64,000 nt of DNA from Candidatus Helarchaeota archaeon (lineage in GTDB: Archaea; Asgardarchaeota; Lokiarchaeia; Helarchaeales; RDOG01). A model generated the notes under the pieces. The model was not told the DNA's origin. It did not search any database and saw only the letters and a list, made by a program, of their open reading frames with translations. The first letter of the stretch is position 1. Every line of letters begins with the position of its first letter. Position numbers and translations under genes: made by a program. Of this stretch, positions 9,183 to 17,732 are shown piece by piece. The stretch covers positions 165,669 through 229,668 of the forward strand of contig JAHPZH010000003.1 in NCBI GenBank assembly GCA_019058315.1, given 5' to 3'.

Positions 9183-11147
9183 TTACTTCTGAAGTTTAGG
9201 AAGAATTTTTTCAAAGTAATCTAATGATTCTGGATTCATCAAAGCATCTCTATTTCTGACCGGTCTGCCATGAATAATGTTTGTAACTGAAATTTCCACT
9301 TTTTTCATGCTAAATGTATAAGGAATATCAGGTACTTTAATGATTAATGCTGGAACATGTCGAGGGGAAGCATTTTGGCGTAAAGTCTTTTTTATTTTAT
9401 TTTCTAAATCATTCGTTAAATCAAATCCTGGAGCAAGTTTAATAAAGAGGATAATCCGCTGATCTCCTTCCCAAATCTGGCCTATAGCTAAACTATCATC
9501 AATCTCTCTTAATTCTTCTACCACATTATATATTTCTGCTGTGCCAATACGTACTCCAGAAGGTTTTAAAATAGCATCAGAACGTCCAAAGAAAGTAATT
9601 CCTCCCGTTTCGCCATTTATTACTATGTAATCGCCATGTCTCCATACATTTTTATTGGGATAAAAACCAAAGTAAGCTTTATTATATTTTTCATTATCAG
9701 GATCATTCCAGAAATAAAGTGGCATAGATGGAGAAGGAGCTTCACATACAAGTTCTCCTTGTTGATCATTTATTGGATTACCTTTTTCATCATACGCCTT
9801 AACTTTCATTGCTAATGCTGGAGCTTGTAATTCACCAGCATACACAGGTAATATAGGACATCCGCAAGCAAAACAACCATTAATATCTGTACCACCCGAA
9901 ATGGAATTAAAATGTAAATCCTTTTTAATACTTTGATATATATATTCGAATCCCTCAGCGGATAAAGCTGAGCCGGTTTGTGAAATTTCTCTTAATGATG
10001 ATAAGTCAAAATTCTTTCCAGGTTCGATTCCTTGAGTTCTAAGATAATTTATATAAGTTGCACTACAACCAAAAATGGTTATTTTTTCATCTTGAATTAA
10101 TTTCCACATCGCATTTGGATCGGGATAGTTAGGATTACCATCAAATAATAGAATAGTTGCCCCTACCCCTAACGAGCTAATGAGCCAGTTCCACATCATC
10201 CAACTGCAACTAGTAATATACATTATTTTATCCGTTCGTTTTAAATCAGTATGTAAAATTAACTCTTTCAAATGATTGATAAGGACTCCTCCAGCACCTT
10301 GAACCATACATTTTGGCTTTCCAGTTGTTCCAGATGAAAACATTATATAAACTGGATGATTAAAAGGTAATGATTCAAATTTTATTTCTGGTTTTTTATC
10401 AGGAGCCAAAAAATCGTTATATAAAATTGATTTTGGGATAGAATTAATATTAGATTTGGAATCTAAATGTGAAATTACAACAACTTTTTCTAGCGATGGT
10501 ATTCCTTTGACAACTTTTTCCGCTTTAGATAAAATATTGAAAGTTTTTCCTTTATAGAAATATCCATCAGCAGTGATTAAAACTTTTGGATTTAGCTGAC
10601 CAAGACGATCTAATGCTGCTTGTGCTCCAAGATCTGCACCACAAGAAGCCCATGTAGCACCTGTACTGGTAGCTGCAAGCATAGTTATAGGAGTTTCTAC
10701 TAAATTAGGCATATATGCACATACTCGGTCTCCGGAACCGATACCCATCTCACGTAATGGTATAGCTAATCGTGCTACAGTATTATATAGTTCTGAATAA
10801 GTCGTCTTAACCGATTTATGGTTCTCATCTTTAAAAACAAATGCTATATTCCCATCTCTGTATCTCAAGAGGTTCTCTGCAAAATTGAGTTTAGCACCTT
10901 CAAACCATTTCGTCCCAGGGAACTCATTTAGATCATCAACTACCTTATTATATCCCTTTTGAGCAATAATTTCTCCAAATTCCCACATGCATGCCCAGAA
11001 ATCTGAAATATTTTCAATTGACCAATTATAAAGTTGTTTATAAGAATTAATAGAAAGATTATATTTCTTATTGATTAAGTCGATAAATTTAGTAATATTA
11101 GCATGTTTTCTGCGTTCTTCAGAAGGTTTCCAAAGTAATTTTGACAC
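9183..11147 (-). CDS. Acetoacetate--CoA ligase (acetoacetyl-CoA synthetase)
   Basis: A 654-residue acyl-CoA synthetase of the acetoacetyl-CoA synthetase type, matching the family's usual size. It should convert acetoacetate or a related short 3-oxo/hydroxy acid, ATP and CoA to the thioester. The N-terminal signature includes WFEGAKLNFAENLLR, the P-loop is IMFSSGTTGKPKCMVQ at about 269-284, the substrate-side motif is SGGTDINGCF, the hinge is HGDYIVINGETGG, and the C-terminal catalytic Lys is in PYTFSMKKVE. The start is GTG at 11147 with GAGGAGTGA upstream. It fits with the thiolases nearby, which could make or split the same acetoacetyl-CoA. Confidence 0.88.
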   Translation of the reverse strand: MSKLLWKPSEERRKHANITKFIDLINKKYNLSINSYKQLYNWSIENISDFWACMWEFGEIIAQKGYNKVVDDLNEFPGTKWFEGAKLNFAENLLRYRDGNIAFVFKDENHKSVKTTYSELYNTVARLAIPLREMGIGSGDRVCAYMPNLVETPITMLAATSTGATWASCGADLGAQAALDRLGQLNPKVLITADGYFYKGKTFNILSKAEKVVKGIPSLEKVVVISHLDSKSNINSIPKSILYNDFLAPDKKPEIKFESLPFNHPVYIMFSSGTTGKPKCMVQGAGGVLINHLKELILHTDLKRTDKIMYITSCSWMMWNWLISSLGVGATILLFDGNPNYPDPNAMWKLIQDEKITIFGCSATYINYLRTQGIEPGKNFDLSSLREISQTGSALSAEGFEYIYQSIKKDLHFNSISGGTDINGCFACGCPILPVYAGELQAPALAMKVKAYDEKGNPINDQQGELVCEAPSPSMPLYFWNDPDNEKYNKAYFGFYPNKNVWRHGDYIVINGETGGITFFGRSDAILKPSGVRIGTAEIYNVVEELREIDDSLAIGQIWEGDQRIILFIKLAPGFDLTNDLENKIKKTLRQNASPRHVPALIIKVPDIPYTFSMKKVEISVTNIIHGRPVRNRDALMNPESLDYFEKILPKLQK

Positions 11148-11407
11148 TTATATTCACTCCTCATATATTAGGAATTAAAATTAATTTGAATTTTTTCTTA
11201 AAATTTTTTAATCAAGTTATACAAAAAATTCGCCTCTATAGTAAATTCTGTAAAAATTTTATGGCTTCCTACCTATTTCATTATCTTTTTCGAATATTTT
11301 CATTTAATTAGCTTAGGAATTTATTTTAAAATATATTAAAATTCGAAAATAGAATTAACTAATGTTATTTTATGATCAAATTAAAAAAGAAAAAAGAAAG
11401 ATTTAGT

Positions 11408-12310
11408 TTACCATGTTTCAATAATATCTCCGAAATATTTTATGTATGCCGATAAGCATCCCCAAGCTAATACAAATAAACCTATTGCCCAAAAGATAAT
11501 AGGATATACATAATAATAGTAGAAACGCATATTTGGAGGAATAAAAATAGGAGTAGTCCTTGTGTAGTAAAGACTAAAGTAAATTATCAGTCCACCTACA
11601 GTTACCCATAGAATACACCAAAGAGCATATAATGCGGCTTTACCATATGCTTCTTCCCAGGTTATTTCTTGAAATGTTATAACATCACCAAGTTCTTTAA
11701 ATTCAGCAGCACTTATTCCCAAGATCATCAGATAGAGTGCAGTTATTATTACTAATATAAGAATTGTCCATTTAGTATTAATATCCAAATAAACTCGTCC
11801 AAGGTATATATTGCTAAACCCTATAATGAATCCACCAACGAGAAGCCAGAGGAGACACCAGCCGAACATATGTCCTGAAGCGCTCCATGCATTTTTGCCT
11901 TCAATTTCGTCGCCTGTTACCATTTTTCCAAGCGTTTGATAGTATGATGCCCGAATTCCGATTAAACCTACTATAACACCAGGAGAAAATGTGAAACATA
12001 ATAAGCCCCAACCTAGTGCTTGACTAAAATAAGATGCCGATCCACTAAATGCTTCTCCCCATAACGTATCAGATTTATTGACTGCTCCGGGAAAGAATTT
12101 AAAGAAAGCAGTATTATAAGGTAAACCAAATATGATAAACCCAATAATAACCAATACGAAACGAATTGGGATTTCTCTTGAATTAGCGACTGGTGTAAAT
12201 AATGATGATATAATTATTGATCCGCCAAGGAAAATCCAGAGGAAACACCAAGCTACACAGATTAATGATGTAAGAAAAGCTTTTCCCCAAGAAACCATTT
12301 TTTTCAACAC
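11408..12310 (-). CDS. Membrane protein with four internal repeats
   Basis: A 300-residue polytopic membrane protein built from four related units of about 65-75 residues. Each starts with a W-x2-A or W-G-x-A helix and is followed by a second hydrophobic segment: W8 with WCFLW...GG (21-30), W84 with GWGLLC (100-105), W142 with WCLLW...GG (151-160) and W218 with WCILW...GG (231-240). Units 1, 3 and 4 keep the WC-x-LW...GG-x-II pattern; unit 2 has diverged. I do not recognise the family. It stands alone between acetoacetyl-CoA synthetase and a nitroreductase. Confidence 0.72.
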   Translation of the reverse strand: MLKKMVSWGKAFLTSLICVAWCFLWIFLGGSIIISSLFTPVANSREIPIRFVLVIIGFIIFGLPYNTAFFKFFPGAVNKSDTLWGEAFSGSASYFSQALGWGLLCFTFSPGVIVGLIGIRASYYQTLGKMVTGDEIEGKNAWSASGHMFGWCLLWLLVGGFIIGFSNIYLGRVYLDINTKWTILILVIITALYLMILGISAAEFKELGDVITFQEITWEEAYGKAALYALWCILWVTVGGLIIYFSLYYTRTTPIFIPPNMRFYYYYVYPIIFWAIGLFVLAWGCLSAYIKYFGDIIETW

Positions 12311-12425
12311 CCATTATTTAATAGAATATAATAACTATAAATTTGATCTTCATATATAATTTTCGATTTTAAGTTGGGATGTTTAAAAAAATCAAAGTTT
12401 AAGTAATTCTTAGGGATATATAACT

Positions 12426-12938
12426 TTATTTGGACATCATTTGATTACCATATCGCTCCGAAAAAAATAATTCATTAAATTCCTTTCTTGGTCGGGCTGG
12501 TGGTGATTGATTCGGTATTCCAATTGGTAATAGAGCAACAATTTTTAAATTATCAGGAATTTTTAAAATTTCTTTTATTGATTCCTCATCAAATGCGCCT
12601 ATCCAGCAAGTACCATAACCAAGTTCAGTTGCAACTAAAACCATATGTTCCATAGCTATCGCAATATCTACTTTATACCATTTTTCTCGTATAGGATCCC
12701 CCAAACCTATGATTATCACTGCAGCTTTAGAAATAAAAGTCTGATAATTTGCCATTTTTCCAATTTGTTTCTTAATTTGGGGATCTTGAACGATTATGAA
12801 TTTATATGGTTGCATATTCGAAGCTGAAGGTGCTAATTGAGCACAACTTAAAATTTTTATAAGATCTTCATTTGGAATTTCACTTTTTTTATATCTTCGT
12901 ATACTTCTTCTTGTTTCGATGACTTTAATTACAGTCAT
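12426..12938 (-). CDS. Nitroreductase family protein
   Basis: A 170-residue nitroreductase-fold flavoprotein. ETRRSIRRYKKSEIP is near the start, CAQLAPSASNMQPYKF makes the FMN phosphate region, and YGTCWIGAFDEESI with VALLPIGIPNQSPP forms the C-terminal half. The ATG at 12938 is preferred; an in-frame GTG at 12953 would lie inside the GAGGTG ribosome binding site. It resembles the protein at 5662-6243 in order of motifs but is clearly diverged. It stands alone, with a GYD-domain gene upstream on the same strand. Confidence 0.86.
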   Translation of the reverse strand: MTVIKVIETRRSIRRYKKSEIPNEDLIKILSCAQLAPSASNMQPYKFIIVQDPQIKKQIGKMANYQTFISKAAVIIIGLGDPIREKWYKVDIAIAMEHMVLVATELGYGTCWIGAFDEESIKEILKIPDNLKIVALLPIGIPNQSPPARPRKEFNELFFSERYGNQMMSK

Positions 12939-13111
12939 TTTAGTTTTTAACACCTCAAAACAATAATTTAAACCAATATTAAAAAGCTATTGTAAAAATA
13001 ATTTTCTAATATTTCTTATCTTCAAATTTATTATAATTAGGTTGAAAAACTCTTCGATATATTCAAATTAAAAATTATTAAAAAAAAGATTAAAAAGAAT
13101 GAATAGATACA

Positions 13112-13405
13112 TTATGGGAGTTCCTTGATTATGTCTATAGCTTTTTCGACTGGGATCGCTACTAAAGTTTCTGTACTTATCGTTCCAGCAATACCGATTG
13201 TTAATAGTGCTTTTATTGCTGCCTCATTGCTTGGTGCTTCAACTATTCCAACAAAATCGTAACGACCCATAGTAATATAAAGTTGTATATATTCTCCTCC
13301 TAATGATTTGGCTAATTTTTGCGATTGTTCCAATGCATCAGGTAATTTTTTAATGGTTTTAAGTCCTAGTTGAGTGAAATTGCCAAGAATTATATAAGTT
13401 GACAT
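13112..13405 (-). CDS. GYD domain protein
   Basis: A 97-residue protein of the GYD family, a small ferredoxin-like dimeric fold of unknown biochemical role. It opens with STYIILGNFTQLGLKTIKKLP, has the family signature YITMGRYDFVGIVEAP at about 43-58 (RYD in place of GYD), and ends in a beta strand and helix rich in Val and Ile. The ATG at 13405 lies nine bases after GGAGG. The in-frame ATG three codons earlier abuts that site and is rejected. It is monocistronic in appearance. Confidence 0.85.
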   Translation of the reverse strand: MSTYIILGNFTQLGLKTIKKLPDALEQSQKLAKSLGGEYIQLYITMGRYDFVGIVEAPSNEAAIKALLTIGIAGTISTETLVAIPVEKAIDIIKELP

Positions 13406-13544
13406 ATATATCATCCTCCAAATTTTATGTAAAAATATCTATAATTTAACTAAAATAAAAAAATTATGAATTATTAAATAAATTAAAATAAATCTTTAGA
13501 AATTTAAAGAAATTTTAAATTTCAAAATTAAGATATGATTTCTT

Positions 13545-13976
13545 ATGGAGCTAAAACCAATCGGAGTAATTCATTCTCCATTTAATTTTTCAAATGTTCC
13601 TTATCAAGGTAAAATTAGTGATAAAATCTGCGAAGTTGAAATTTTTAAGGAATATGCAGATGGTTTAAAAGATATTGAGACGTTTTCACACATAATTTTG
13701 ATTTTTTTTCTTCATAAACATAGACCAAATCTGCCATTAATTCATCCGACTCGGTGGGGTCCTGAACTTCGCGGAGTTTTTGCTACTCGTTCTCCATTTC
13801 ACCCCAATCCAATAGGTATAACTGTAGTAGAGTTAATTAAAAGGCAAATGAATGTATTAAAAATTAGAGGATGCGATGCGATTGATGGAACACCATTAAT
13901 CGATATAAAACCCTATGTCTCAAGATTTGATTGTGTGAAAAATGCATCAAATGGATGGTTAGAACAAAAATTTTAA
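13545..13976 (+). CDS. trmO: TrmO-type tRNA t6A37 methyltransferase (TsaA/YaeB family)
   Basis: A 143-residue single-domain TsaA/TrmO protein. The family methylates N6-threonylcarbamoyladenosine at tRNA position 37 with AdoMet. The N-terminal PIGVIHSPF is diagnostic, followed by FSHIILIFFLHKHRP and the signature TRSPFHPNPIGIT at about 85-97, then DGTPLIDIKPYV. It lacks the longer C-terminal domain of the E. coli enzyme, as usual in archaea. Its stop codon lies 4 bp from the end of the convergent sulfatase-like gene. Confidence 0.88.
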   Translation: MELKPIGVIHSPFNFSNVPYQGKISDKICEVEIFKEYADGLKDIETFSHIILIFFLHKHRPNLPLIHPTRWGPELRGVFATRSPFHPNPIGITVVELIKRQMNVLKIRGCDAIDGTPLIDIKPYVSRFDCVKNASNGWLEQKF

Positions 13977-13980
13977 TATT

Positions 13981-15429
13981 TTATTTTGTCAATTTTTGAA
14001 AATTTTTTGCCATTGAATTACTTATTCTAACCTCAGCAAAGGGGTGAAGTGGGTGGTCTCTAAATGCAAGTTGACGAGCCCATTGCATTCCAAATCTCCA
14101 TACATCTTGGTTTAGGGCTTCAGCAATTTCTGGTTCTTCCTTAATTAAATTATTTTTTTCCTCTGGATCATTGATCATATCATATAATTCATCCATGCCA
14201 CCTTTTTCACCACGATTATCAATAAATTTCCAACGAGGAGTTCTACAACCAGCTCTAATTTGAAATCCACCCATAAATATTATATCATGAACTGCATCAA
14301 TCTTTGAATTCCTATCAATAATTGCAGGATTTAATGAAAGGGATTGCATTTCTTTGCGAATTTTCATTTTACCTGTTTCTAAGAAGAATCCTGAAATATC
14401 TACAGTTGTAAGTAATGTATCCATTTTTCTTCCTTTATCAAATTCAGGACCTTTAACAATAAAAGGAATTTTTGCCAGTTCATCATAAATAGGAACACCG
14501 TATTTTCTTATTGTTCCATGTTCACCATAAGGTTCGCCATGATCACTGATAACAATAAAAACTGTATCGTCCATTAATCCTAGGTCATCAATTTTCTGAA
14601 CAATTTTTCCAACTTCCATATCAACTTCATAATTTGTTCCGTGAACATGAGCAAGCAAGTTCTGAATCATTCCTTTTGGAAGAAGCGATGCATTAGCTGG
14701 AGGGAGAGGGCAATGTCCGACTGAATCATCCATTAAATGCTTAAAAGGCTTTAGAAATTCTTCTGGAGCCAGCCAAGGTTCGTGAGGCTCGAAATGGTCG
14801 ATCCAAAGAAAGAATTTGGCATTATCTTTTTCTAATTGATTAAGCCAATCCAAAGCCCAATTGGTGACTAATTCTGCACGTCTTAAATCTTGTGACTTTT
14901 TTAAATATATTTCATTTCCCATAGTTCCTTTGAAAATAGCTTGTTCAACTTGCCTAGATAATCTTCCAAATTCTTGATCAGCATCAAGTTGTTCTTCTGG
15001 CCAGAAATATTTCTCTGTATTTACTGATTTCATATCAGCCCCTGGAACAGGTGCAGAAACTTTACCATATATAGAATGCTTAAAAACATCAAATCCAATA
15101 TGACAATTATAAACACTAACTGTCATTGGGCTATCCCCAAAAAGAGCTGTTTTATATCCTTTCTTTTTAAAGCGTTTAGTAATATGGAAATCATGAGGAG
15201 TCATTGGTTTCCAAGTTCTACTAGTATGTGTATAAATTCCCGCCAATAGAGCTGTTCTTGTAGGTATTGTAATTGGATACTCAGCATAAGCATTAGTAAA
15301 ATTTATCCCTTGCTCAGCTAATCTATCAATATTTGGAGTTTTTGCCACTTCGCACCCATTACATCCTAAATGATCAGGTCTAAGAGAATCCAGCATGAAA
15401 ACTATAATATTAGGGCTCCTATTTGACAT
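13981..15429 (-). CDS. Sulfatase-fold hydrolase with Thr at the nucleophile position
   Basis: A 482-residue alkaline-phosphatase/sulfatase superfamily protein. Metal ligands are visible at MLDSLRPDH (Asp14, 19-20 region) and VISDHGEPYGEHG. The segment YPITIPTRTALLAG places Thr54 where true sulfatases have the formylglycine Cys or Ser of C/S-x-P-x-R, so it is unlikely to be a classical sulfatase. Phosphodiesterases and phosphotransferases of the superfamily use Thr. No signal peptide or membrane segment is seen, which suggests a cytosolic enzyme. The ATG has GAGAGATT upstream. Confidence 0.85.
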   Translation of the reverse strand: MSNRSPNIIVFMLDSLRPDHLGCNGCEVAKTPNIDRLAEQGINFTNAYAEYPITIPTRTALLAGIYTHTSRTWKPMTPHDFHITKRFKKKGYKTALFGDSPMTVSVYNCHIGFDVFKHSIYGKVSAPVPGADMKSVNTEKYFWPEEQLDADQEFGRLSRQVEQAIFKGTMGNEIYLKKSQDLRRAELVTNWALDWLNQLEKDNAKFFLWIDHFEPHEPWLAPEEFLKPFKHLMDDSVGHCPLPPANASLLPKGMIQNLLAHVHGTNYEVDMEVGKIVQKIDDLGLMDDTVFIVISDHGEPYGEHGTIRKYGVPIYDELAKIPFIVKGPEFDKGRKMDTLLTTVDISGFFLETGKMKIRKEMQSLSLNPAIIDRNSKIDAVHDIIFMGGFQIRAGCRTPRWKFIDNRGEKGGMDELYDMINDPEEKNNLIKEEPEIAEALNQDVWRFGMQWARQLAFRDHPLHPFAEVRISNSMAKNFQKLTK

Positions 15430-15574
15430 TTAAAATCTCTCATTTTCTTTTTCTTAAATTATTATCTAGTTTTTATTTAGTTTTTTTTGTAAATTCCTAA
15501 ATTTTTTTATATTTTAATTTAGCTTATAATTATATAACCTTATTAATAGCTTTAAATGAAGGATTTGCGGGTCT

Positions 15575-16462
15575 GTGGAAAAAAAATTTGGAAAATTATT
15601 TGAAAAAGAAAAGATTGACAGGATTTTGAAACTTTTATCTGAATATTTTGAAAAAGATGATGAAGAATTATTATTAGAAAATATAGAATATCTTGAAAAA
15701 CTATGTTTTACAATTAAAGAGAAAGAATGGGTCTTTTCGAAAGATATTATTGATATCATAATTAAAAATTTGAATAATAAATGGTGGCATGTTCGTCAAG
15801 ACCTAATTATTCTTATCGGTAAAATAACTGAACTTTTTCCCAAAGAATTAATTCAGATAGATTTAGAGCCTATTATTGCTCAATTAAAAGAGATTTTTAT
15901 TAGCGATAATGACGAAGATAACAGATACCACGCTCTCAGAGTAATTGGAAAAGTTGGACTTATCGCACCTAATAAGTGTTTGCAATTCCTACTAAATCAA
16001 TTATATGATCCCAATCCTAAAATACAAGTATATTCTATTAATGCTTTGACTGAAATCGCAAATCAACATATAGGAGAAGTTAAGGAAATATTACCATTCC
16101 TTACAGAAAGCCTTCAAAAAGAGAATAAAGATCCTTTTGTAGTTCCAATTTTAGAAGAAGCAATAAAAAATATTAGTGAACATCTTTATGATGAGAAAAT
16201 TACCGACTTTATGACGACAGAGCTAATATCTTGTCCTTATTGTAAGGAATTTTATCCTGCTAAATCCGATGTATGTACAAATTGCGGAAGAGAAGTAGCT
16301 AAGTGCATAATCTGCGGACAAAAATTACAACATGAAACAGATATGAAACCATGTCCTTATTGCAAAACAATTTTCCATAAAAGACATATTCTAGAATGGG
16401 TACAAGACAAACATAATTGTCCCTCTTGTATGCGTTCCTTGTTTGAAGAAGATTTGAAATAA
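15575..16462 (+). CDS. HEAT-repeat protein with C-terminal zinc ribbon and RING-like domain
   Basis: A 295-residue protein with three parts. Residues about 20-200 are paired amphipathic helices of HEAT type (WWHVRQDLIILIGKI and NRYHALRVIGKVG are typical units). A zinc ribbon follows at 220-237 (CPYC...CTNC). The last 52 residues form a RING-like module with Cys244/247, Cys260/263, His268, His271 and Cys282/285. The start is GTG at 15575. The RING-like module is shared with three genes at 41.9-44.6 kb. A HEAT scaffold fused to such a finger suggests protein-protein recognition, possibly in ubiquitin-like conjugation. The latter is inference. Confidence 0.78.
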   Translation: MEKKFGKLFEKEKIDRILKLLSEYFEKDDEELLLENIEYLEKLCFTIKEKEWVFSKDIIDIIIKNLNNKWWHVRQDLIILIGKITELFPKELIQIDLEPIIAQLKEIFISDNDEDNRYHALRVIGKVGLIAPNKCLQFLLNQLYDPNPKIQVYSINALTEIANQHIGEVKEILPFLTESLQKENKDPFVVPILEEAIKNISEHLYDEKITDFMTTELISCPYCKEFYPAKSDVCTNCGREVAKCIICGQKLQHETDMKPCPYCKTIFHKRHILEWVQDKHNCPSCMRSLFEEDLK

Positions 16463-16522
16463 TCGATTCTTCTACATTCATATTGGATGATGTAATTAGA
16501 TTATTAAGGAGATAATGATGAG

Positions 16523-17068
16523 TTGAAACCTTTAGAAAGAAAATTATTTCCAAGTCGTGGTATATTTGAGATTATAATTGGAATATTTTGGTTAATGTTT
16601 AATTTCTTATTTTTAAGACAAAGATTCACTCTTCCATGGGATCCATTTTCATGGAAATATTTTATGAGCCTGCTTTTCTTTGGAGTATATTTTATATTTG
16701 AAGGGGTATTTAATCTAATTTATGCAATTCGCATATATTCCACTTATCAAAATTACCCAAGTGATGATTTGTGCGATCATTGTGGAGTTAAGGTAGAAAA
16801 TATTAAATTAAATGACTTTGGTGATATAAAAAAAATCCTTTGTAAAAAATGTCATATTAAGCATGAATTAATTTTTATCATAATTTTTGAGATTCTAGTG
16901 GTCGTATTTATTTTATTTTTAATATTTAATAATCCTCCAACTTCTAATATAAGTGAAATTTTATTTAACCTTTTTATAATTATAAGTTTTGCAATAGTTA
17001 TACCCATTTTATCTCTAATCCGTATAAAAAGAGGCGGGGCAATATTTGGAGAAAAGGAATTTGTTTGA
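16523..17068 (+). CDS. Membrane protein with zinc ribbon between two hydrophobic hairpins
   Basis: A 181-residue membrane protein. Two hydrophobic segments (about 12-30 and 40-65) are followed by a polar zinc ribbon with CDHC at about 84-87 and CKKCH at 108-112, then two more hydrophobic segments (about 115-140 and 148-172). The start is TTG at 16523, with AAGGAG 11 bases upstream; no in-frame ATG fits. A paralogue with the same layout lies at 31317-31820. The gene follows the HEAT/RING-like gene by 60 bp in the same direction. Function unknown. Confidence 0.68.
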   Translation: MKPLERKLFPSRGIFEIIIGIFWLMFNFLFLRQRFTLPWDPFSWKYFMSLLFFGVYFIFEGVFNLIYAIRIYSTYQNYPSDDLCDHCGVKVENIKLNDFGDIKKILCKKCHIKHELIFIIIFEILVVVFILFLIFNNPPTSNISEILFNLFIIISFAIVIPILSLIRIKRGGAIFGEKEFV

Positions 17069-17225
17069 TATTAATTATCAGGTTGCTTAATTTCTAAAGG
17101 AATATCTGGAATTTCATAGCAATATTGAAGAAGTATCCAAGTTGGAGAAGAGAATTGATAAATTAGAAAGAAAAATTATGAAATTAAATTAAAAAAAAAC
17201 TTCACTTTCTTATAGTTATATGATT

Positions 17226-17277
17226 TACACAATTTTCCTTCTTTTATACATTCTCTATTTGAAGAAAATTTGAACTG
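17226..17277 (+). pseudogene. Decayed 3' fragment of a RING-like gene
   Basis: This short stretch reads HNFPSFIHSLFEENLN and then a stop. It aligns with the last 16 residues of the HEAT/RING-like protein ending at 16462, which read HNCPSCMRSLFEEDLK. Both zinc-ligand Cys codons have become Phe (TGT to TTT). It therefore looks like the tail of a lost duplicate. The rest of the 226 bp between 17068 and 17295 holds nothing I can assign. Confidence 0.6.
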
Positions 17278-17294
17278 ATTTGAATATTCCAGAA

Positions 17295-17657
17295 TCAACT
17301 AAAGATATTGTGAATCTTTCTAGAGTAACGAACCATGAGCCCCTTTAGAATTGGGCTTGCAGCATTATCAGTGATTGAAGCCAATAACATCTTTTTATTT
17401 GGAATATGCTTTATGTAGAGATTAACTCCATTTGTTAATCTGATTTTGGCTTCATTAGATTTAATCTTTTTGCTCATATGACGAAAAATTGTTGCTATAT
17501 GTGCAGAAATTTTTCTATTTTCGTATTTTTCACCTGGCAACTTTGACGATATGTGTAATCCATTGTCTCTTATTAAGATTGAACCTTTAATTTGCTTATG
17601 TTTATTCATTTTATTATGAATAATCTTCATTTTCTCTTCTACGTTTTTGTTATTCAT
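17295..17657 (-). CDS. Roadblock/LC7 domain protein
   Basis: A 120-residue protein with a Roadblock/LC7 (longin-related) fold. The pattern is a first strand IKGSILIRDNGLHISSKLP at about 23-41, a helix KISAHIATIFRHMSKK, a strand pair NGVNLYIKHIPNKKMLLASI and a final helix PILKGLMVRYSRKI. In eukaryotes and Asgard archaea such proteins dimerise and bind small GTPases or act as their regulators. No GTPase gene is present in this window. It ends about 20 bp past the RING-like pseudogene piece. Confidence 0.75.
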   Translation of the reverse strand: MNNKNVEEKMKIIHNKMNKHKQIKGSILIRDNGLHISSKLPGEKYENRKISAHIATIFRHMSKKIKSNEAKIRLTNGVNLYIKHIPNKKMLLASITDNAASPILKGLMVRYSRKIHNIFS

Positions 17658-17732
17658 GTGTAAAAAATCAATTTTTAAATAGATATAGGGGAGGATTATC
17701 TAAATAGTACATAATCCAATTTAAGAAGTCAG

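Noticed and set aside
10021..10035. GGTTCGATTCC resembling a tRNA T-arm
   Set aside because: It lies inside the acetoacetyl-CoA synthetase coding region and no acceptor or anticodon arm can be folded around it.
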